Shown here: piece by piece, positions 49,074-60,184 of the stretch
Numbering within the stretch: the first letter of the stretch is position 1
Layout: each line of letters opens with the position of its first letter
Program-made: the position numbers and the translations under genes
The notes under the pieces: model-generated
Database searches by the model: none
What the model saw: only the letters and a program-made list of their open reading frames with translations
What the model was told of the DNA's origin: nothing
From: Burkholderiales bacterium PBB1
Lineage (GTDB): Bacteria; Pseudomonadota; Gammaproteobacteria; Burkholderiales; Burkholderiaceae_C
NCBI GenBank assembly: GCA_002255905.1
Contig: NKIN01000005.1
Coordinates: 1-64,000 of the forward strand
Direction: 5' to 3'
DNA: 64,000 nt

Positions 49074-49152
49074 GTCCCGTTCCCCTGAGTCCCGTGCAGC
49101 CCGCGTGCCGGGCGCGATTATCGGCGGGCCGGCCACCGCCGCCCTGCAGCAC

Positions 49153-50022
49153 ATGCACGGGCGGTGTCGCCTGCTGTGGCTGTTGTGTTGCGCCTTGCTG
49201 ATGACAGGCTGCAGCGCGGTGCGCCTGGGCTACAACCACGCGCCCGATCTGGCGTACTGGTGGCTCGACGGGTATGTCGACTTCAAGGGCGACCAGTCCG
49301 AGCGCGCCCACGAGGCCATCGATGACTGGTTCCAGTGGCATCGGCGCGTCGAGCTGCCGGTGTACGCGGGGTTGCTGGCCCGCGCTCGCGAGCAGGTCGC
49401 CGCGCCGGCGACCGCAGAGCAGGCCTGCCAGTGGTTCGAAGAAGCCAAGCTCCGCGTGGACGTCGCGCTGGAGCGCGCGCTGCCCGGCGCGGCCGAGTTG
49501 GTGCGGCGTCTGTCACCGAAGCAGCTGGCGCATCTGGAACACAAGTACGCCGAGATCAACGAGGAACTGGTCGACAACTACCTCCAGCCACGAGCCGAGG
49601 CGCGCAGCCGCGCGCAACTCAAGCGCGCGCTCGAACCGATCGAGATGGTCTACGGCCGCATGAGCAGCAGCCAGCGCGAGCGGATTGCGGTACTGGCCGC
49701 TTCCACGCCGTTCGACCCCGAGCGCTGGATCGCCGAGCGTCACCGCCGGCAGCAGGACACCCTGCAGACCCTGGCGCGCCTGAGCGCCGAGCAGGCGAGC
49801 GTTTCGCAGGCAGTGGAGGCATTGCGCGCCCTGGCGCAGCGCTCGCGCGTGTCGCCGATCGACGAGTACCGCGCGTACCAACAGCGGCTGATCCAGTTCA
49901 ATTGCGGGTTCGCGGCCGAGGTCCACAACCTGACCACGCCCGATCAGCGCCGCGCGGCTGCCGAGCAGCTGAAAGACTGGGAAGACGATGCACGCGCGCT
50001 GGCCGCGCAGGCCGGGCGGTGA
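49153..50022 (+). CDS. DUF6279 family lipoprotein
   Basis: 289 residues with a lipobox (LLMTGC, C20) and a helical periplasmic body. GYNHAPDLAYWWLDGYVDF near the start and LSPKQLAHLEHKYAEINEEL in the middle match DUF6279. Function unknown; it is divergent from glmU, with 79 bp between starts. Confidence 0.85.
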   Translation: MHGRCRLLWLLCCALLMTGCSAVRLGYNHAPDLAYWWLDGYVDFKGDQSERAHEAIDDWFQWHRRVELPVYAGLLARAREQVAAPATAEQACQWFEEAKLRVDVALERALPGAAELVRRLSPKQLAHLEHKYAEINEELVDNYLQPRAEARSRAQLKRALEPIEMVYGRMSSSQRERIAVLAASTPFDPERWIAERHRRQQDTLQTLARLSAEQASVSQAVEALRALAQRSRVSPIDEYRAYQQRLIQFNCGFAAEVHNLTTPDQRRAAAEQLKDWEDDARALAAQAGR

Positions 50023-50028
50023 TGCAGA

Positions 50029-50643
50029 TCAGTTCGGCAGAGGCGTCGTGACACTGCGCGCTTTGTCGCCGGTTCCGGGGAACGGTGTCATCGCCGCCTG
50101 GAACATCGCTGTCATCAGCGCGGGCGTCAACGGCGACACGCCGTCGCTGCTGGCGCGCGTCTCGTAGACCACGCGGCCGCTCTTGCGGTCGCGGATCAGC
50201 ACCGACACTTCGCGTACATAGCGTCGCAAGGTGTCGTCCGGACCGAAGGTGAAGCCAGAGCCGAAGCCACCGCCGATGCCCCCAAATCCCGCGCGTCCGA
50301 AACGAGGACGGTACAGCCCGCTGCTCCACCAGATCGGGTCGTCGAAGGGTGAGAAATGGTTGGCCACCAGGCGTGTTCCGAGCAGCACCACCACGTCGGC
50401 GCTCTGGGCATCAGCCGCGGGCTTGAAGCCGGCCGATTCGATGGCGCCGCGCGCCGCGTCTTCCATCCGCTGCTGATCGGGCTGATCCTGCTGCGATGGC
50501 AACCGCTCGAACGCATAGGTGTCGGGTTGGCGATCAGCCGGCCAGCTGCCGAAGGTCGAGACGTCGCTGCTGATCTGGGTGGCGCATCCACCGGTCGCCA
50601 GCAGGGCGGCCAGGCCGAATGCCATGACGAGCTGACGGCGCAT
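50029..50643 (-). CDS. DUF4136 family lipoprotein
   Basis: 204 residues with a signal ending LLATGGC (C20). A DUF4136-like core runs from YAFERLPSQQDQPDQQRMED to the VLIRDRKSGRVVYETRASS segment, with a Gly/Phe-rich insert (FGGIGGGFGSGFTFG). These small lipoproteins are of unknown function. It converges with the DUF6279 gene, 6 bp apart. Confidence 0.82.
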   Translation of the reverse strand: MRRQLVMAFGLAALLATGGCATQISSDVSTFGSWPADRQPDTYAFERLPSQQDQPDQQRMEDAARGAIESAGFKPAADAQSADVVVLLGTRLVANHFSPFDDPIWWSSGLYRPRFGRAGFGGIGGGFGSGFTFGPDDTLRRYVREVSVLIRDRKSGRVVYETRASSDGVSPLTPALMTAMFQAAMTPFPGTGDKARSVTTPLPN

Positions 50644-50657
50644 CGTGATTCTCCGGT

Positions 50658-51608
50658 TCAGGGCGAGTCGATCCAGTGCAATTTCACGGTGGCAGCAGGC
50701 GCTGACGGCGTGGTGCTGCAGGGCTCGTCCTCGTCGAATGCGCGATCGCCATCCGCATCGGCCATGCCCGTTGTTTGGAGGTTCGCGAAGGGGAACAAGT
50801 TCCGGTCGGCCAGGTGCGAGGGCACGACGTTCTGCATCGCACTGAACACGTTCTCGACGCGCCCCGGGTGGCGCTTGTCCCACTCGCGCAGCATCTGCTT
50901 GATCTGCACGCGTTGCAGGTTGTCCTGGCTGCCGCACAGCGTGCACGGGATGATCGGGAACTGCCGGTGTTCGGCCCAGCGCTCGAGGTCGGTCTCGGCC
51001 ACGTAGGCCAGCGGGCGGATCACGATGTTCTTGCCATCGTCGCTCACCAGCTTGGGCGGCATGCCCTTCATCTTGCTGCCGAAGAACATGTTCATGAACA
51101 GCGTCTGCACGATGTCGTCGCGGTGGTGCCCGAGGGCGATCTTGGTCGCACCCAGCTCACCGGCCACCCGGTACAGGATGCCCCGGCGCAGCCGCGAGCA
51201 CAGCCCGCAGGTCGTCTTGCCTTCGGGGATGACGCGCTTGACGATCGAATAGGTGTCTTGGTTCTCGATGTGGAACGGGACGCCGACCTTCGCCAGGTAC
51301 TCGGGCAACACATGTTCCGGAAAGCCCGGCTGCTTCTGGTCGAGGTTGACCGCCACCAGCTCGAAGCGGATCGGTGCGCGCTTCTGCAGGCCCAGCAGGA
51401 TGTCGAGCATCGCGTAGCTGTCCTTGCCGCCGGAGACGCAGACCATCACCCGGTCACCGTCCTCGATCATGTTGAAGTCGATCACCGCCTGGCCCACCAG
51501 CCGGTGCAGGCGCTTGCTGAGCTTGTTGATCTCGTGCGCGGCCTTGTCGGTCGCGGCGGGGGCCGCAGACGTGGCGGCTGCGATCGTGGCGGTTGAAGGC
51601 TCGGTCAT
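50658..51608 (-). CDS. ttcA: tRNA 2-thiocytidine biosynthesis protein TtcA
   Basis: 316 residues. The PP-loop SGGKDS (59-64) binds ATP; C134 and C137 (CGLC) plus C222 (CTLC) bind the Fe-S cluster. It thiolates C32 of certain tRNAs. The first ~25 residues are a Thr/Ala-rich extension, and the C-terminal ~60 residues after the conserved core are also variable. Its ATG overlaps the stop of the upstream SDR gene (ATGA). Confidence 0.95.
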   Translation of the reverse strand: MTEPSTATIAAATSAAPAATDKAAHEINKLSKRLHRLVGQAVIDFNMIEDGDRVMVCVSGGKDSYAMLDILLGLQKRAPIRFELVAVNLDQKQPGFPEHVLPEYLAKVGVPFHIENQDTYSIVKRVIPEGKTTCGLCSRLRRGILYRVAGELGATKIALGHHRDDIVQTLFMNMFFGSKMKGMPPKLVSDDGKNIVIRPLAYVAETDLERWAEHRQFPIIPCTLCGSQDNLQRVQIKQMLREWDKRHPGRVENVFSAMQNVVPSHLADRNLFPFANLQTTGMADADGDRAFDEDEPCSTTPSAPAATVKLHWIDSP

Positions 51609-52387
51609 AGGAACGGGAAGTCTCTGCGCATCGAATTCAAGTGGAACCCCGCATCCACCATCAAGGTGCTGCCGGTGAACGCCTGATTGGACACCGCGAA
51701 CGACACGGTGGCCGCGACCTCGGCCACGGTGGGCAGCTGGCGGGTCAATGCGTGGCTGGCCATGGATGCCAGCCGCTCTTCGTCGATGAGCTCGCTGCCC
51801 GTGGTGAGGCCGGGCGCCACGCCGACCACCCGCACGGTGGGCGCCAGATCGAGTGCCAGCACGCGGGTCAACAACTCCAGGGCCCCCTTGGACAGGGCAT
51901 ATGACAAGTAGTCCGGGTTGGGGTTCCACAGCCGCTGGTCCAGCATGTTGATCACCACGCCGGTGCGTGTTCCCGAGGCCCTCAGGTGCTCGTGCAGCTG
52001 GCGCGCCAGCACCAGGGCCGCCCCGGCATTGACGTTCATGTGGGCGGTCAGGCGCGCGTAGCTCAGGCTGGCCACGTTGTCATAATCGAACGCGCAGGCG
52101 TTGTTGACGACGGCATCGATCCGACCAAAGCGTTGAATGACGCGTGGGATCAGTTCTGTGCACCGTGTTTCGTCAGCCAGATCGGCCTCGAACACCTCGG
52201 CAGCGACGCCCAGGCTGGCGATGTCGGCGGCGGTCTGCACGGCCTGCTCGTGCGAGTGGGCGGTGTGGATGGCGATGTCGTGACCATCGCGTGCCAGCCG
52301 CAGCGCGATCTCGCGGCCGATGCGTTTGGCCGATCCGGTGACCAGCGCGACGGGCCGTTGCCTGGTGGGTGATCTGTCTGGAGGCAT
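51605..52387 (-). CDS. Pteridine-reductase-like SDR (dihydromonapterin/dihydrofolate reductase type)
   Basis: About 260 residues. ATG 52387 is chosen; ATG 52396 is also possible, and neither has a good Shine-Dalgarno. The cofactor motif is TGSAKRIG (17-24), the Arg-containing TGxxxRxG form of pteridine reductases. D150, Y163 and K167 have the same 13- and 4-residue spacing as the D-Y-K triad of PTR1. It likely reduces pteridines with NADPH (FolM-like). It is coupled to ttcA and divergent from midA. Confidence 0.85.
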   Translation of the reverse strand: MPPDRSPTRQRPVALVTGSAKRIGREIALRLARDGHDIAIHTAHSHEQAVQTAADIASLGVAAEVFEADLADETRCTELIPRVIQRFGRIDAVVNNACAFDYDNVASLSYARLTAHMNVNAGAALVLARQLHEHLRASGTRTGVVINMLDQRLWNPNPDYLSYALSKGALELLTRVLALDLAPTVRVVGVAPGLTTGSELIDEERLASMASHALTRQLPTVAEVAATVSFAVSNQAFTGSTLMVDAGFHLNSMRRDFPFL

Positions 52388-52492
52388 GGGTGACATCGGT
52401 TGGGGTGGATATTGTGAAAGACAACGCGCGCAATGTGCCACGGCTCGGCGCCAGCGCATCACCGAACGCACCGCAGCTCACCGCACCTGACC

Positions 52493-53617
52493 ATGGCGAC
52501 CCATCCGCTGTCTGACCGCATCCGCTCGGCCATCGAGCGCCAGGGCGGCTGGCTGCCCTTCGATCGATTCATGGCCATGGCGCTTTACGCGCCGCGTCTG
52601 GGTTACTACGCCCGCGGCGACCGGCAGTTCGGCGTGCTGCCCTCGTCGGGCAGCGACTTTGTCACGGCCCCCGAGCTGTCGCCGCTGTTCGGCCAGGCAC
52701 TCGCCCGGCAGGTCCTGCAGGCGCTGGAGGGCAGCGGCACCGACGAGGTGTGGGAGTTCGGTGCCGGCTCAGGTGTGCTGGCGCGCGAGCTGCTGGACTC
52801 GCTGGGCGCGCGCGTGCAGCGCTACACCATCATCGATGTGTCCGGCACCCTGCGTGAGCGCCAGCGCGAGGTGCTGCAGCTGCACCTCGACCGTGTGCGC
52901 TGGATCGACGAGTGGCCCGACGCGATGCAAGGCGTGGTCGTCGGCAACGAGGTGCTCGACGCGATGCCGGTGCAGTTGCTGCACTTCGACGGGCAGCAGT
53001 GGTACGAGCGCGGGGTGAGCTTGCGAGTCGCCGAAGGAGACACCACGCCGCCGTGGGGATGGGCCGATCGCCACACCGACCTGCGCCCGCCGGTCGATGA
53101 CCTGGTCGACGGGACCGCAGGCACCAACGCCGCCTTCACCACCGAACTGCATCGCCAGGCCGAAGCCTTCGTCACCACGCTGGCCGACCGATTGCAGCGC
53201 GGCGCCGCGTTCTTCATCGACTACGGTTTTCCGGCTGCCGAGTACTACCACCCGCAGCGCAGCGGCGGCACGCTGATGTGCCACCGTGCCCATCAGGCGG
53301 ACACCGACCCGCTGGCCGATGTCGGCGACAAGGACATCACCGCGCACGTCAATTTCACCGGCCTCGCGCTGGCGGCGCAGGCGGCCGGGCTGGAGGTGCT
53401 GGGCTACACCAGCCAGGCCCGCTTCCTGATGAACTGCGGCCTGCTCGACCTGCTGCAAGGCGCCGACATTCGCACCATCGCCAACGCGCAGAAGCTGCTG
53501 ACCGAGCACGAGATGGGCGAGCTCTTCAAGGTCATCGGCTTCGCGAAAGACTGCGATGCTGCCTTCACCACCTCACCGATCGGATTCGCCCATGGCGACC
53601 GCACGCACACGCTGTAG
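52493..53617 (+). CDS. SAM-dependent methyltransferase, MidA/NDUFAF7 family
   Basis: 374 residues from ATG 52493. MALYAPRLGYYARGD and GSDFVTAPELSPLFGQ are family signatures, and WEFGAGSGVLARELL is the SAM site. The mitochondrial relative methylates an arginine of complex I, and the bacterial role may be similar; this is not shown. Followed 9 bp later by DUF2905 and then matB. Confidence 0.9.
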   Translation: MATHPLSDRIRSAIERQGGWLPFDRFMAMALYAPRLGYYARGDRQFGVLPSSGSDFVTAPELSPLFGQALARQVLQALEGSGTDEVWEFGAGSGVLARELLDSLGARVQRYTIIDVSGTLRERQREVLQLHLDRVRWIDEWPDAMQGVVVGNEVLDAMPVQLLHFDGQQWYERGVSLRVAEGDTTPPWGWADRHTDLRPPVDDLVDGTAGTNAAFTTELHRQAEAFVTTLADRLQRGAAFFIDYGFPAAEYYHPQRSGGTLMCHRAHQADTDPLADVGDKDITAHVNFTGLALAAQAAGLEVLGYTSQARFLMNCGLLDLLQGADIRTIANAQKLLTEHEMGELFKVIGFAKDCDAAFTTSPIGFAHGDRTHTL

Positions 53618-53626
53618 GGCCTCTGC

Positions 53627-53821
53627 ATGATCCGCTGGCTGATCGCCATCTTCCTGATCCTGATGGTCTTCACCGGCCTGCACCGCTGGCTGGAGCGGAT
53701 CGGCCTCGGCCGTCTGCCCGGTGATTTCCGCTTCCGGCTGTTCGGCCGGGAGTTCTTCCTGCCGATCGGCAGCAGTGTGCTGCTGAGCCTGATCGCCCTG
53801 GCACTGAGCAAGGTCCTGTGA
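53627..53821 (+). CDS. DUF2905 family small membrane protein
   Basis: 64 residues with two transmembrane helices separated by LGRLPGDFRFRLFGREFFLP, the DUF2905 hallmark. Function unknown. The stop overlaps the matB start (GTGA). Confidence 0.9.
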   Translation: MIRWLIAIFLILMVFTGLHRWLERIGLGRLPGDFRFRLFGREFFLPIGSSVLLSLIALALSKVL

Positions 53822-55362
53822 CGAACCACAATCTCTATGCGGCACTGCGCGGCGGCTTTCCGGCCGACCTGGACTGCACTGCCATCGAGTGCGCGGACAC
53901 CGAAGGCGCCGCCGGCGTGGCACTGCACTACACCTGGCGCGATCTTGACCGTGGCAGCGCCATGATCGCGAACCTGTTCGCCTCGCTCGATCTGCCGGTC
54001 GGGGCGCGGGTGCTGGTGCACACCGACAAGTCGGTCGAGGCGCTGATGCTGTACCTGGCCGTGCTGCGCGCCGGGCTCGTCTACGTGCCGCTCAACAACG
54101 CCTACCAGGCGAGCGAGCTGAGCTATTTCATCGCCAACGCCGAGCCGGCCTTGGTGGTGTGCGCGTCGCGTGATTTCGGCTGGCTCTCGAAGATCGCGTT
54201 TCGCGCCGGCACGGCGCATGTGTACACGCTGGACGATGACCGCCGCGGCAGCCTGCTGCAGCGCGCCGCACATCACCCCGATGCGCAGACGCCGGCGCTG
54301 CGCGCAGCCGACGACGTGGCGAGCATCATCTACACCAGCGGCACCACCGGGCGCAGCAAGGGCGCCATGCTCAGCCACGGCAACCTGCTCAGCAACGCCC
54401 AGGTGCTGAAGACGCTGTGGGGCTGGCGCAGCGAGGCCGAGGGCGGCGACGTGCTGATCCACGCGCTGCCACTGTTCCACGTGCACGGCCTGTTCGTCGC
54501 ATCGCACGGCGCGTTGCTGAACGGCAGCAAGATGCTGTGGTTCGCGAAGTTCGATGCACGCGCCGTCACTGCGCGGCTGCCGGACGCGACGGTGTTCATG
54601 GGCGTGCCCACGCTGTACGTGCGGTTGCTGGCCGAGCCGACGTTCGATGCCCGCGCCTGCCGGAACATGCGCCTGTTCATCAGCGGCTCGGCACCCTTGC
54701 TCGCCGACACGTTCCGTCAGTTCAGCGAGCGCAGCGGCCACACCATCCTGGAGCGCTACGGCATGAGCGAGACGGTGATGCTGACGTCCAACCCGTACGC
54801 GCCGGTGTCCGGTCGCCTCGCCGGCACGGTCGGCTTTGCGCTGCCGGGTGTGGGGCTGCGGGTGAACACAGCCCATGGCGAGCCCATCGGCGATGTCGAG
54901 GTGCGCGGGCCCAGCGTATTCCAGGGCTACTGGCGCATGCCGGAGAAGACGGCTGAAGAGTTCACGTCCGATGGCTGGTTCAAGACCGGCGATGTCGGGC
55001 AGCTCGATGCCCAGGGCCGGCTGACGCTGATCGGGCGCAGCAAGGACCTGATCATCAGCGGCGGCTACAACGTCTACCCGGCCGAGGTCGAGGGCTACCT
55101 CAACGAGTTGCCCGGTGTCGAGGAGAGCGCGGTCATCGGCGTGCCGCATGCCGACTTCGGCGAGGCGGTGATCGCCTTGCTGGTGCCGCGAGCCGGCGCC
55201 ACCGTCGACGCCACCGCCTGCATCGCCGCACTGAAGCAGCGCATCGCCGGCTTCAAGGTGCCCAAACAGGCCATCGTGGTCGATCAACTGCCACGCAACG
55301 CGATGGGCAAGGTGCAGAAGGCGCTGCTGAGGGAGCAGTACCGGGCGCTGTTCAGCCACTGA
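53818..55362 (+). CDS. matB: Malonyl-CoA synthetase (MatB-like)
   Basis: 514 residues from GTG 53818. The adenylation motif IIYTSGTTGRSKGAMLSHGN, YGMSETVML, and the KDLIISGGYNVYPAEVEG hinge region are intact; the C-terminal NAMGKVQKALL holds the catalytic lysine. The N-terminal KSVEALMLYLAVLRAGLVYV closely follows characterised MatB enzymes, which make malonyl-CoA from malonate. No matA or matC is nearby. Start overlaps DUF2905 by four bases. Confidence 0.87.
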   Translation: MTNHNLYAALRGGFPADLDCTAIECADTEGAAGVALHYTWRDLDRGSAMIANLFASLDLPVGARVLVHTDKSVEALMLYLAVLRAGLVYVPLNNAYQASELSYFIANAEPALVVCASRDFGWLSKIAFRAGTAHVYTLDDDRRGSLLQRAAHHPDAQTPALRAADDVASIIYTSGTTGRSKGAMLSHGNLLSNAQVLKTLWGWRSEAEGGDVLIHALPLFHVHGLFVASHGALLNGSKMLWFAKFDARAVTARLPDATVFMGVPTLYVRLLAEPTFDARACRNMRLFISGSAPLLADTFRQFSERSGHTILERYGMSETVMLTSNPYAPVSGRLAGTVGFALPGVGLRVNTAHGEPIGDVEVRGPSVFQGYWRMPEKTAEEFTSDGWFKTGDVGQLDAQGRLTLIGRSKDLIISGGYNVYPAEVEGYLNELPGVEESAVIGVPHADFGEAVIALLVPRAGATVDATACIAALKQRIAGFKVPKQAIVVDQLPRNAMGKVQKALLREQYRALFSH

Positions 55363-55429
55363 CGCTCGGGCGTCTGCAGCGGCCGTCGATGTGCCAGCTT
55401 GGGCGTGGGCTTGCTGCCAGCCCTGACGT

Positions 55430-55663
55430 CTACATCGATCCTTCGGCAGGATCAGCGTCTGGCACCTGCGCCAGCGCCTGCTCGAACTTCGCCGTCGAAG
55501 CCCGGGCTGCACGCGATGCCAGATAGTCCTGTGCTCCCAGTGCCGCCAGCTTTTCTGCCAGGGCAGTGGCGATCAATTGATTGATCGACACACCCTCCTG
55601 CTCGGCATAAGCGCGCGCGTTGCTGTGCAGTGATTCGGGAAGGCGGATGCTCAGTGCGCTCAT
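55430..55663 (-). CDS. Ribbon-helix-helix antitoxin
   Basis: 77 residues. MSALSIRLPESLHSNARAYA is a short beta strand followed by the first helix of a CopG/HicB-type RHH fold, and EQEGVSINQLIATALAEKL supplies the second. The C-terminal Ala-rich tail would neutralise the toxin. Its ATG overlaps the PIN stop by one base, so here the antitoxin follows the toxin. Confidence 0.8.
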   Translation of the reverse strand: MSALSIRLPESLHSNARAYAEQEGVSINQLIATALAEKLAALGAQDYLASRAARASTAKFEQALAQVPDADPAEGSM

Positions 55664-56091
55664 CAGGGGTGCTCCTTCAGGTGAGTCATGAATTCAGCGG
55701 GTGTCATCGCCGACACCCCCAACGCTTGTGTGCCCGCGAAGTCGCGCACGTTGTGCGTGACGATCACCTCGCAGCCACCGTTGACGGCGGCTTCCAGCAC
55801 CATGTCGTCTTTCAGGTCCGGCAACTGTGGGCGCCATAAAAAATGAATGTCTTGCTGAAGACCGGTGGCGCACAGGTAGTCGATCACATCCTGCACGGCC
55901 ACGTTCGACAGTGGCACCATGCCCCCGCGCAGCAGCACCGCTTCGTACTCCATGACCAGCGGCACGGACACCACGTGCTCGAACTTCCCGCTGCCAAGCA
56001 ACGACAGCAGGGCGAAAGATTGGCCACGGCGCGAGCGCAACGCCGACACCAGCACGTTGGTGTCGATGACGATCTTTGGCGCCGTTTTCAT
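55663..56091 (-). CDS. PIN-domain toxin
   Basis: 142 residues with the PIN nuclease acids: D10 (VIDTN), E48/E50 in VMEYEAV, D95/D96 in DLKDDMVLEAA, and N114/D117 in THNVRDF. It belongs to the DUF-like COG2402/VapC-related group that cleaves RNA. It is transcribed first, with the antitoxin behind it, and an inverted repeat directly abuts its start. Confidence 0.83.
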   Translation of the reverse strand: MKTAPKIVIDTNVLVSALRSRRGQSFALLSLLGSGKFEHVVSVPLVMEYEAVLLRGGMVPLSNVAVQDVIDYLCATGLQQDIHFLWRPQLPDLKDDMVLEAAVNGGCEVIVTHNVRDFAGTQALGVSAMTPAEFMTHLKEHP

Positions 56092-56109
56092 GGTATTGCC
56101 AATGATACC
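56092..56109 (-). promoter_or_regulatory. Inverted repeat at the toxin-antitoxin start, candidate operator
   Basis: GGTAT and ATACC flank an 8-bp spacer immediately before the PIN start codon, and TATCAT inside may act as a -10. RHH antitoxins typically bind such palindromes to autoregulate. No Shine-Dalgarno is visible between it and the ATG. Confidence 0.4.
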
Positions 56110-56189
56110 TTGAATGAGAAAGACTCTGACCCATGCGGCGTGCTGTGTGAACGGTCATCTCACCTTGGATTTGGGGGAATGCGCCCAAC

Positions 56190-56221
56190 AAAAAAGCCGC
56201 CGGGCTTGCACCCGGCGGCTT
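56190..56221 (-). terminator. Rho-independent terminator of the MHS transporter gene
   Basis: AGCCGCCGGG (56195-56204) and CCCGGCGGCT (56211-56220) pair perfectly over 10 bp around a 6-nt loop, with a six-T tract on the - strand after the stem. It lies 22 bp past the transporter stop. Confidence 0.85.
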
Positions 56222-56242
56222 CTGGCTCTCAAGCGCTGAAGG

Positions 56243-57967
<1,725 letters not shown>

Positions 57968-58169
57968 GTTGCTTGTCTCCGTTGTGATGACATCACCGGC
58001 CATGGGCGATGCGTGGCCGGATCATGGTCAAGCGCTCTGACCGCGTCCTGACGTGGCGCTGAACCGAGACTTACAAGATCGGCAGAAACCCGAAAACTTT
58101 GTTTCTCAATGTGGAATCTGCTGTCAGGCACCGCATTTTGTTCGCCGAAGCGCTGAGCCCGGGATGTGC

Positions 58170-58400
58170 TCAGGCGTCAGATTCAGGCGCTGCCGCCGGT
58201 GTGGCCAGCACGGTGCGGTGGTGCGTGATGTCGGCCCACAGCGCGAGCTTGTCGCGGTCGGTCATCTGGCTCCAGAGGCCGATTTCCTCGCGACTGCGCA
58301 GGCAGCCCACGCACCAGCGGTCGGCCTCGTCCATGCGGCACACCCCGACGCAGGGGCTGGGGACGTGGACAGCGGTGTCGGAAGGCGTGGAGCGGGTCAT
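58170..58400 (-). CDS. DUF1289 family protein
   Basis: 76 residues. PSPCVGVCRMDEADRWCVGC holds C17, C21, C30 and C33 of the DUF1289 zinc or iron-sulfur knuckle. The C-terminal part has the usual LWSQMTDRDKLALWADI helix. Function unknown. It lies at the end of the - strand operon-like run. Confidence 0.88.
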   Translation of the reverse strand: MTRSTPSDTAVHVPSPCVGVCRMDEADRWCVGCLRSREEIGLWSQMTDRDKLALWADITHHRTVLATPAAAPESDA

Positions 58401-58471
58401 GGCGTGTCGCAGGAGCCTCGTGCATCGGAGCGGCCAGAATCATTGTGCGGGACCGCGATGGCGCCTTTCCG

Positions 58472-59101
58472 CTAAGGCCCCATGCGCCGCAGTGGCGGGT
58501 TGCGCCAACCCGTCACCCGCGCTGCCAGCAGCCTGAGGAAGCGGCCCAACCACCAGATCGTCCCGATCATCGCAATCAGCGCCAAGGCCAGCAGCGCGGC
58601 AAACAGCAGCGGATGGGTCCACGACAGCCACAAGGCGGCTGGCACGGCAGCATCCCCGAGCAGCGACATCCCCACGTTCGAAAACGGCTCGGGCGAGGTG
58701 TTGACCGCGGCCCGCGTGGTGGCCTTGGCGATGTGGCTGGTGGCGGCCAGCGTGCCACCCATCAGCGCCGCGGCCAGGGTCCAAACCGTGGGGTCGGCAT
58801 TGAACACGGCCGCTGCCAGCGCTGCGCCCGCGGGGATGCGCACCAGCGTGTGGATCAGGTCCCACAGCGAGTCGATGCCCGGGATCTTGTCGGCAAAGAA
58901 TTCAACCAGCAGCATGAAGCCGCTGGCCGACAGCATCAGCGGGTGTTCCAGCACCACGAGGCCATTGGGCAGGTCCACCCCACCCAGCCGGCCGGCCAGC
59001 CCGGTCAGGAACAGCACCGCGTACAAGCGCAGCCCGCTGGCCCAGCCGAGCGCGGCGGCGATGGCCAGCAGCTGCGGGGTGTCGAGCGGGGGCAGGGCCA
59101 T
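58472..59101 (-). CDS. DUF4126 membrane protein
   Basis: 209 residues from ATG 59101; a TTG at 59107 would overlap ubiC. It has about four to five hydrophobic helices with LGWASGLRLYAVLFLTGLAG near the start and LVEFFADKIPGIDSLWDLIH in the middle, the DUF4126 pattern. Inner-membrane, function unknown. It begins two bases after the ubiC stop. Confidence 0.88.
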   Translation of the reverse strand: MALPPLDTPQLLAIAAALGWASGLRLYAVLFLTGLAGRLGGVDLPNGLVVLEHPLMLSASGFMLLVEFFADKIPGIDSLWDLIHTLVRIPAGAALAAAVFNADPTVWTLAAALMGGTLAATSHIAKATTRAAVNTSPEPFSNVGMSLLGDAAVPAALWLSWTHPLLFAALLALALIAMIGTIWWLGRFLRLLAARVTGWRNPPLRRMGP

Positions 59102-59103
59102 GC

Positions 59104-59670
59104 TCAACGCCGCCCCACGCGGCGCGGTTGGCCACGCATGGTGCAGGTGCCCGGCGCACGATCACGCGTGGCCGGGGCGAACCATTCCGTCACCAGCAGG
59201 GGCACCCCGCGGCGGGTGAACACCGACCGCCGGCACCACAGCGGGTGCGTCGACCATCCCAGCCGGTGGGCCAGCCGGCGTGCCAGCAGCGGAGCGGTGC
59301 TCTGGCCGCCCAGCCGGTCACAGTGCGCAGCGCGCAGGCCGAACAGCAGGTCGGCCAGTGGTCGATGACCGAGGCCGCGCACGGCGCGCCAGGTCAGCCG
59401 GGCCTGCACCGCCGGCAGCACCGAGCGCGCATGCACCAGCGGTTGGCCATCGCCCCACAACACCACCTCGCGGACATGGCAACGCTGCAGTCGACAGCGG
59501 CCCGTGCCGTGTCGTCGCAGCACGCGCAATTCCTCCGCCGTGGCAGGGGCGGTGCCCTGGCCGAGCAACTGCACCCGGAAGCCGCCGAACGTCTGCGCGA
59601 GCCGCCGGCTGAGCGATCCGTCCGACAGCAACCAGGCCCGCAGGGCGCGATCGAGGGGCAGCGCTTTCAC
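59104..59670 (-). CDS. ubiC: Chorismate lyase
   Basis: 188 residues from GTG 59670. It has WLLSDGSLSRRLAQTFGGF at the start, LWGDGQPLVHARSVLP with the conserved Arg, and GLGHRPLADLLFG. It forms 4-hydroxybenzoate from chorismate, the first step of ubiquinone synthesis. No ubiA is adjacent. The C-terminal RRGVPLLVTEWFAP is typical. Confidence 0.9.
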   Translation of the reverse strand: MKALPLDRALRAWLLSDGSLSRRLAQTFGGFRVQLLGQGTAPATAEELRVLRRHGTGRCRLQRCHVREVVLWGDGQPLVHARSVLPAVQARLTWRAVRGLGHRPLADLLFGLRAAHCDRLGGQSTAPLLARRLAHRLGWSTHPLWCRRSVFTRRGVPLLVTEWFAPATRDRAPGTCTMRGQPRRVGRR

Positions 59671-59710
59671 GGTGGCTTTCTGAGCGGCCGCAGTCCGGGC
59701 ACGCCGGTGT

Positions 59711-60169
59711 TCATGCGGTGAGTTCCCTCACCAGGATCGTGCCGCGGGCGATCAGTGCCGGCTTGCCATGACCCACCGACGCGGTGCCGTCGAGGTGCAC
59801 GAGCAGCCCTTGCAGTTTCTCTTTTGGTTCGATGCTGGCCACTCGCCATTGCAACAGGAGGTCCTGGTCGGCGAACACCGGGTGCTTGAAGGCGAAATTC
59901 ATGTTCAGGCACAGCATCTCGCGCCGGATGCCGTCGTCGTTGCGCGAAAAGTAAGTGGCCAGCATGCCCATCAGGTGAGCGCTGGTGTGCTGCCCGCTGG
60001 CGATGATCTCGCCGAAGCGCGCCCGCTGCGCGACGGCGGCATCGGTGTGCAGCGGATTCTCGTCACCGCTCAGGCGCGCGAACAGCGCGATGTCGTCGCG
60101 CGTGTAGCGCAGCGTCTTCGTGACCTTCTCACCCGCAAAAACCAGCGGGATCTTCTCGTTCATCTTCAT
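59711..60169 (-). CDS. MaoC-like hotdog dehydratase
   Basis: 152 residues from ATG 60169. The hydratase site DENPLHTDAAVAQRARFGE (Asp and His) and the following IASGQHTSAHLMG are MaoC-like. It probably hydrates enoyl-thioesters, substrate unknown. It sits between aceK and ubiC, 15 bp after the aceK stop. Confidence 0.85.
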   Translation of the reverse strand: MKMNEKIPLVFAGEKVTKTLRYTRDDIALFARLSGDENPLHTDAAVAQRARFGEIIASGQHTSAHLMGMLATYFSRNDDGIRREMLCLNMNFAFKHPVFADQDLLLQWRVASIEPKEKLQGLLVHLDGTASVGHGKPALIARGTILVRELTA

Positions 60170-60184
60170 CAAGGGCGTCAGGTG

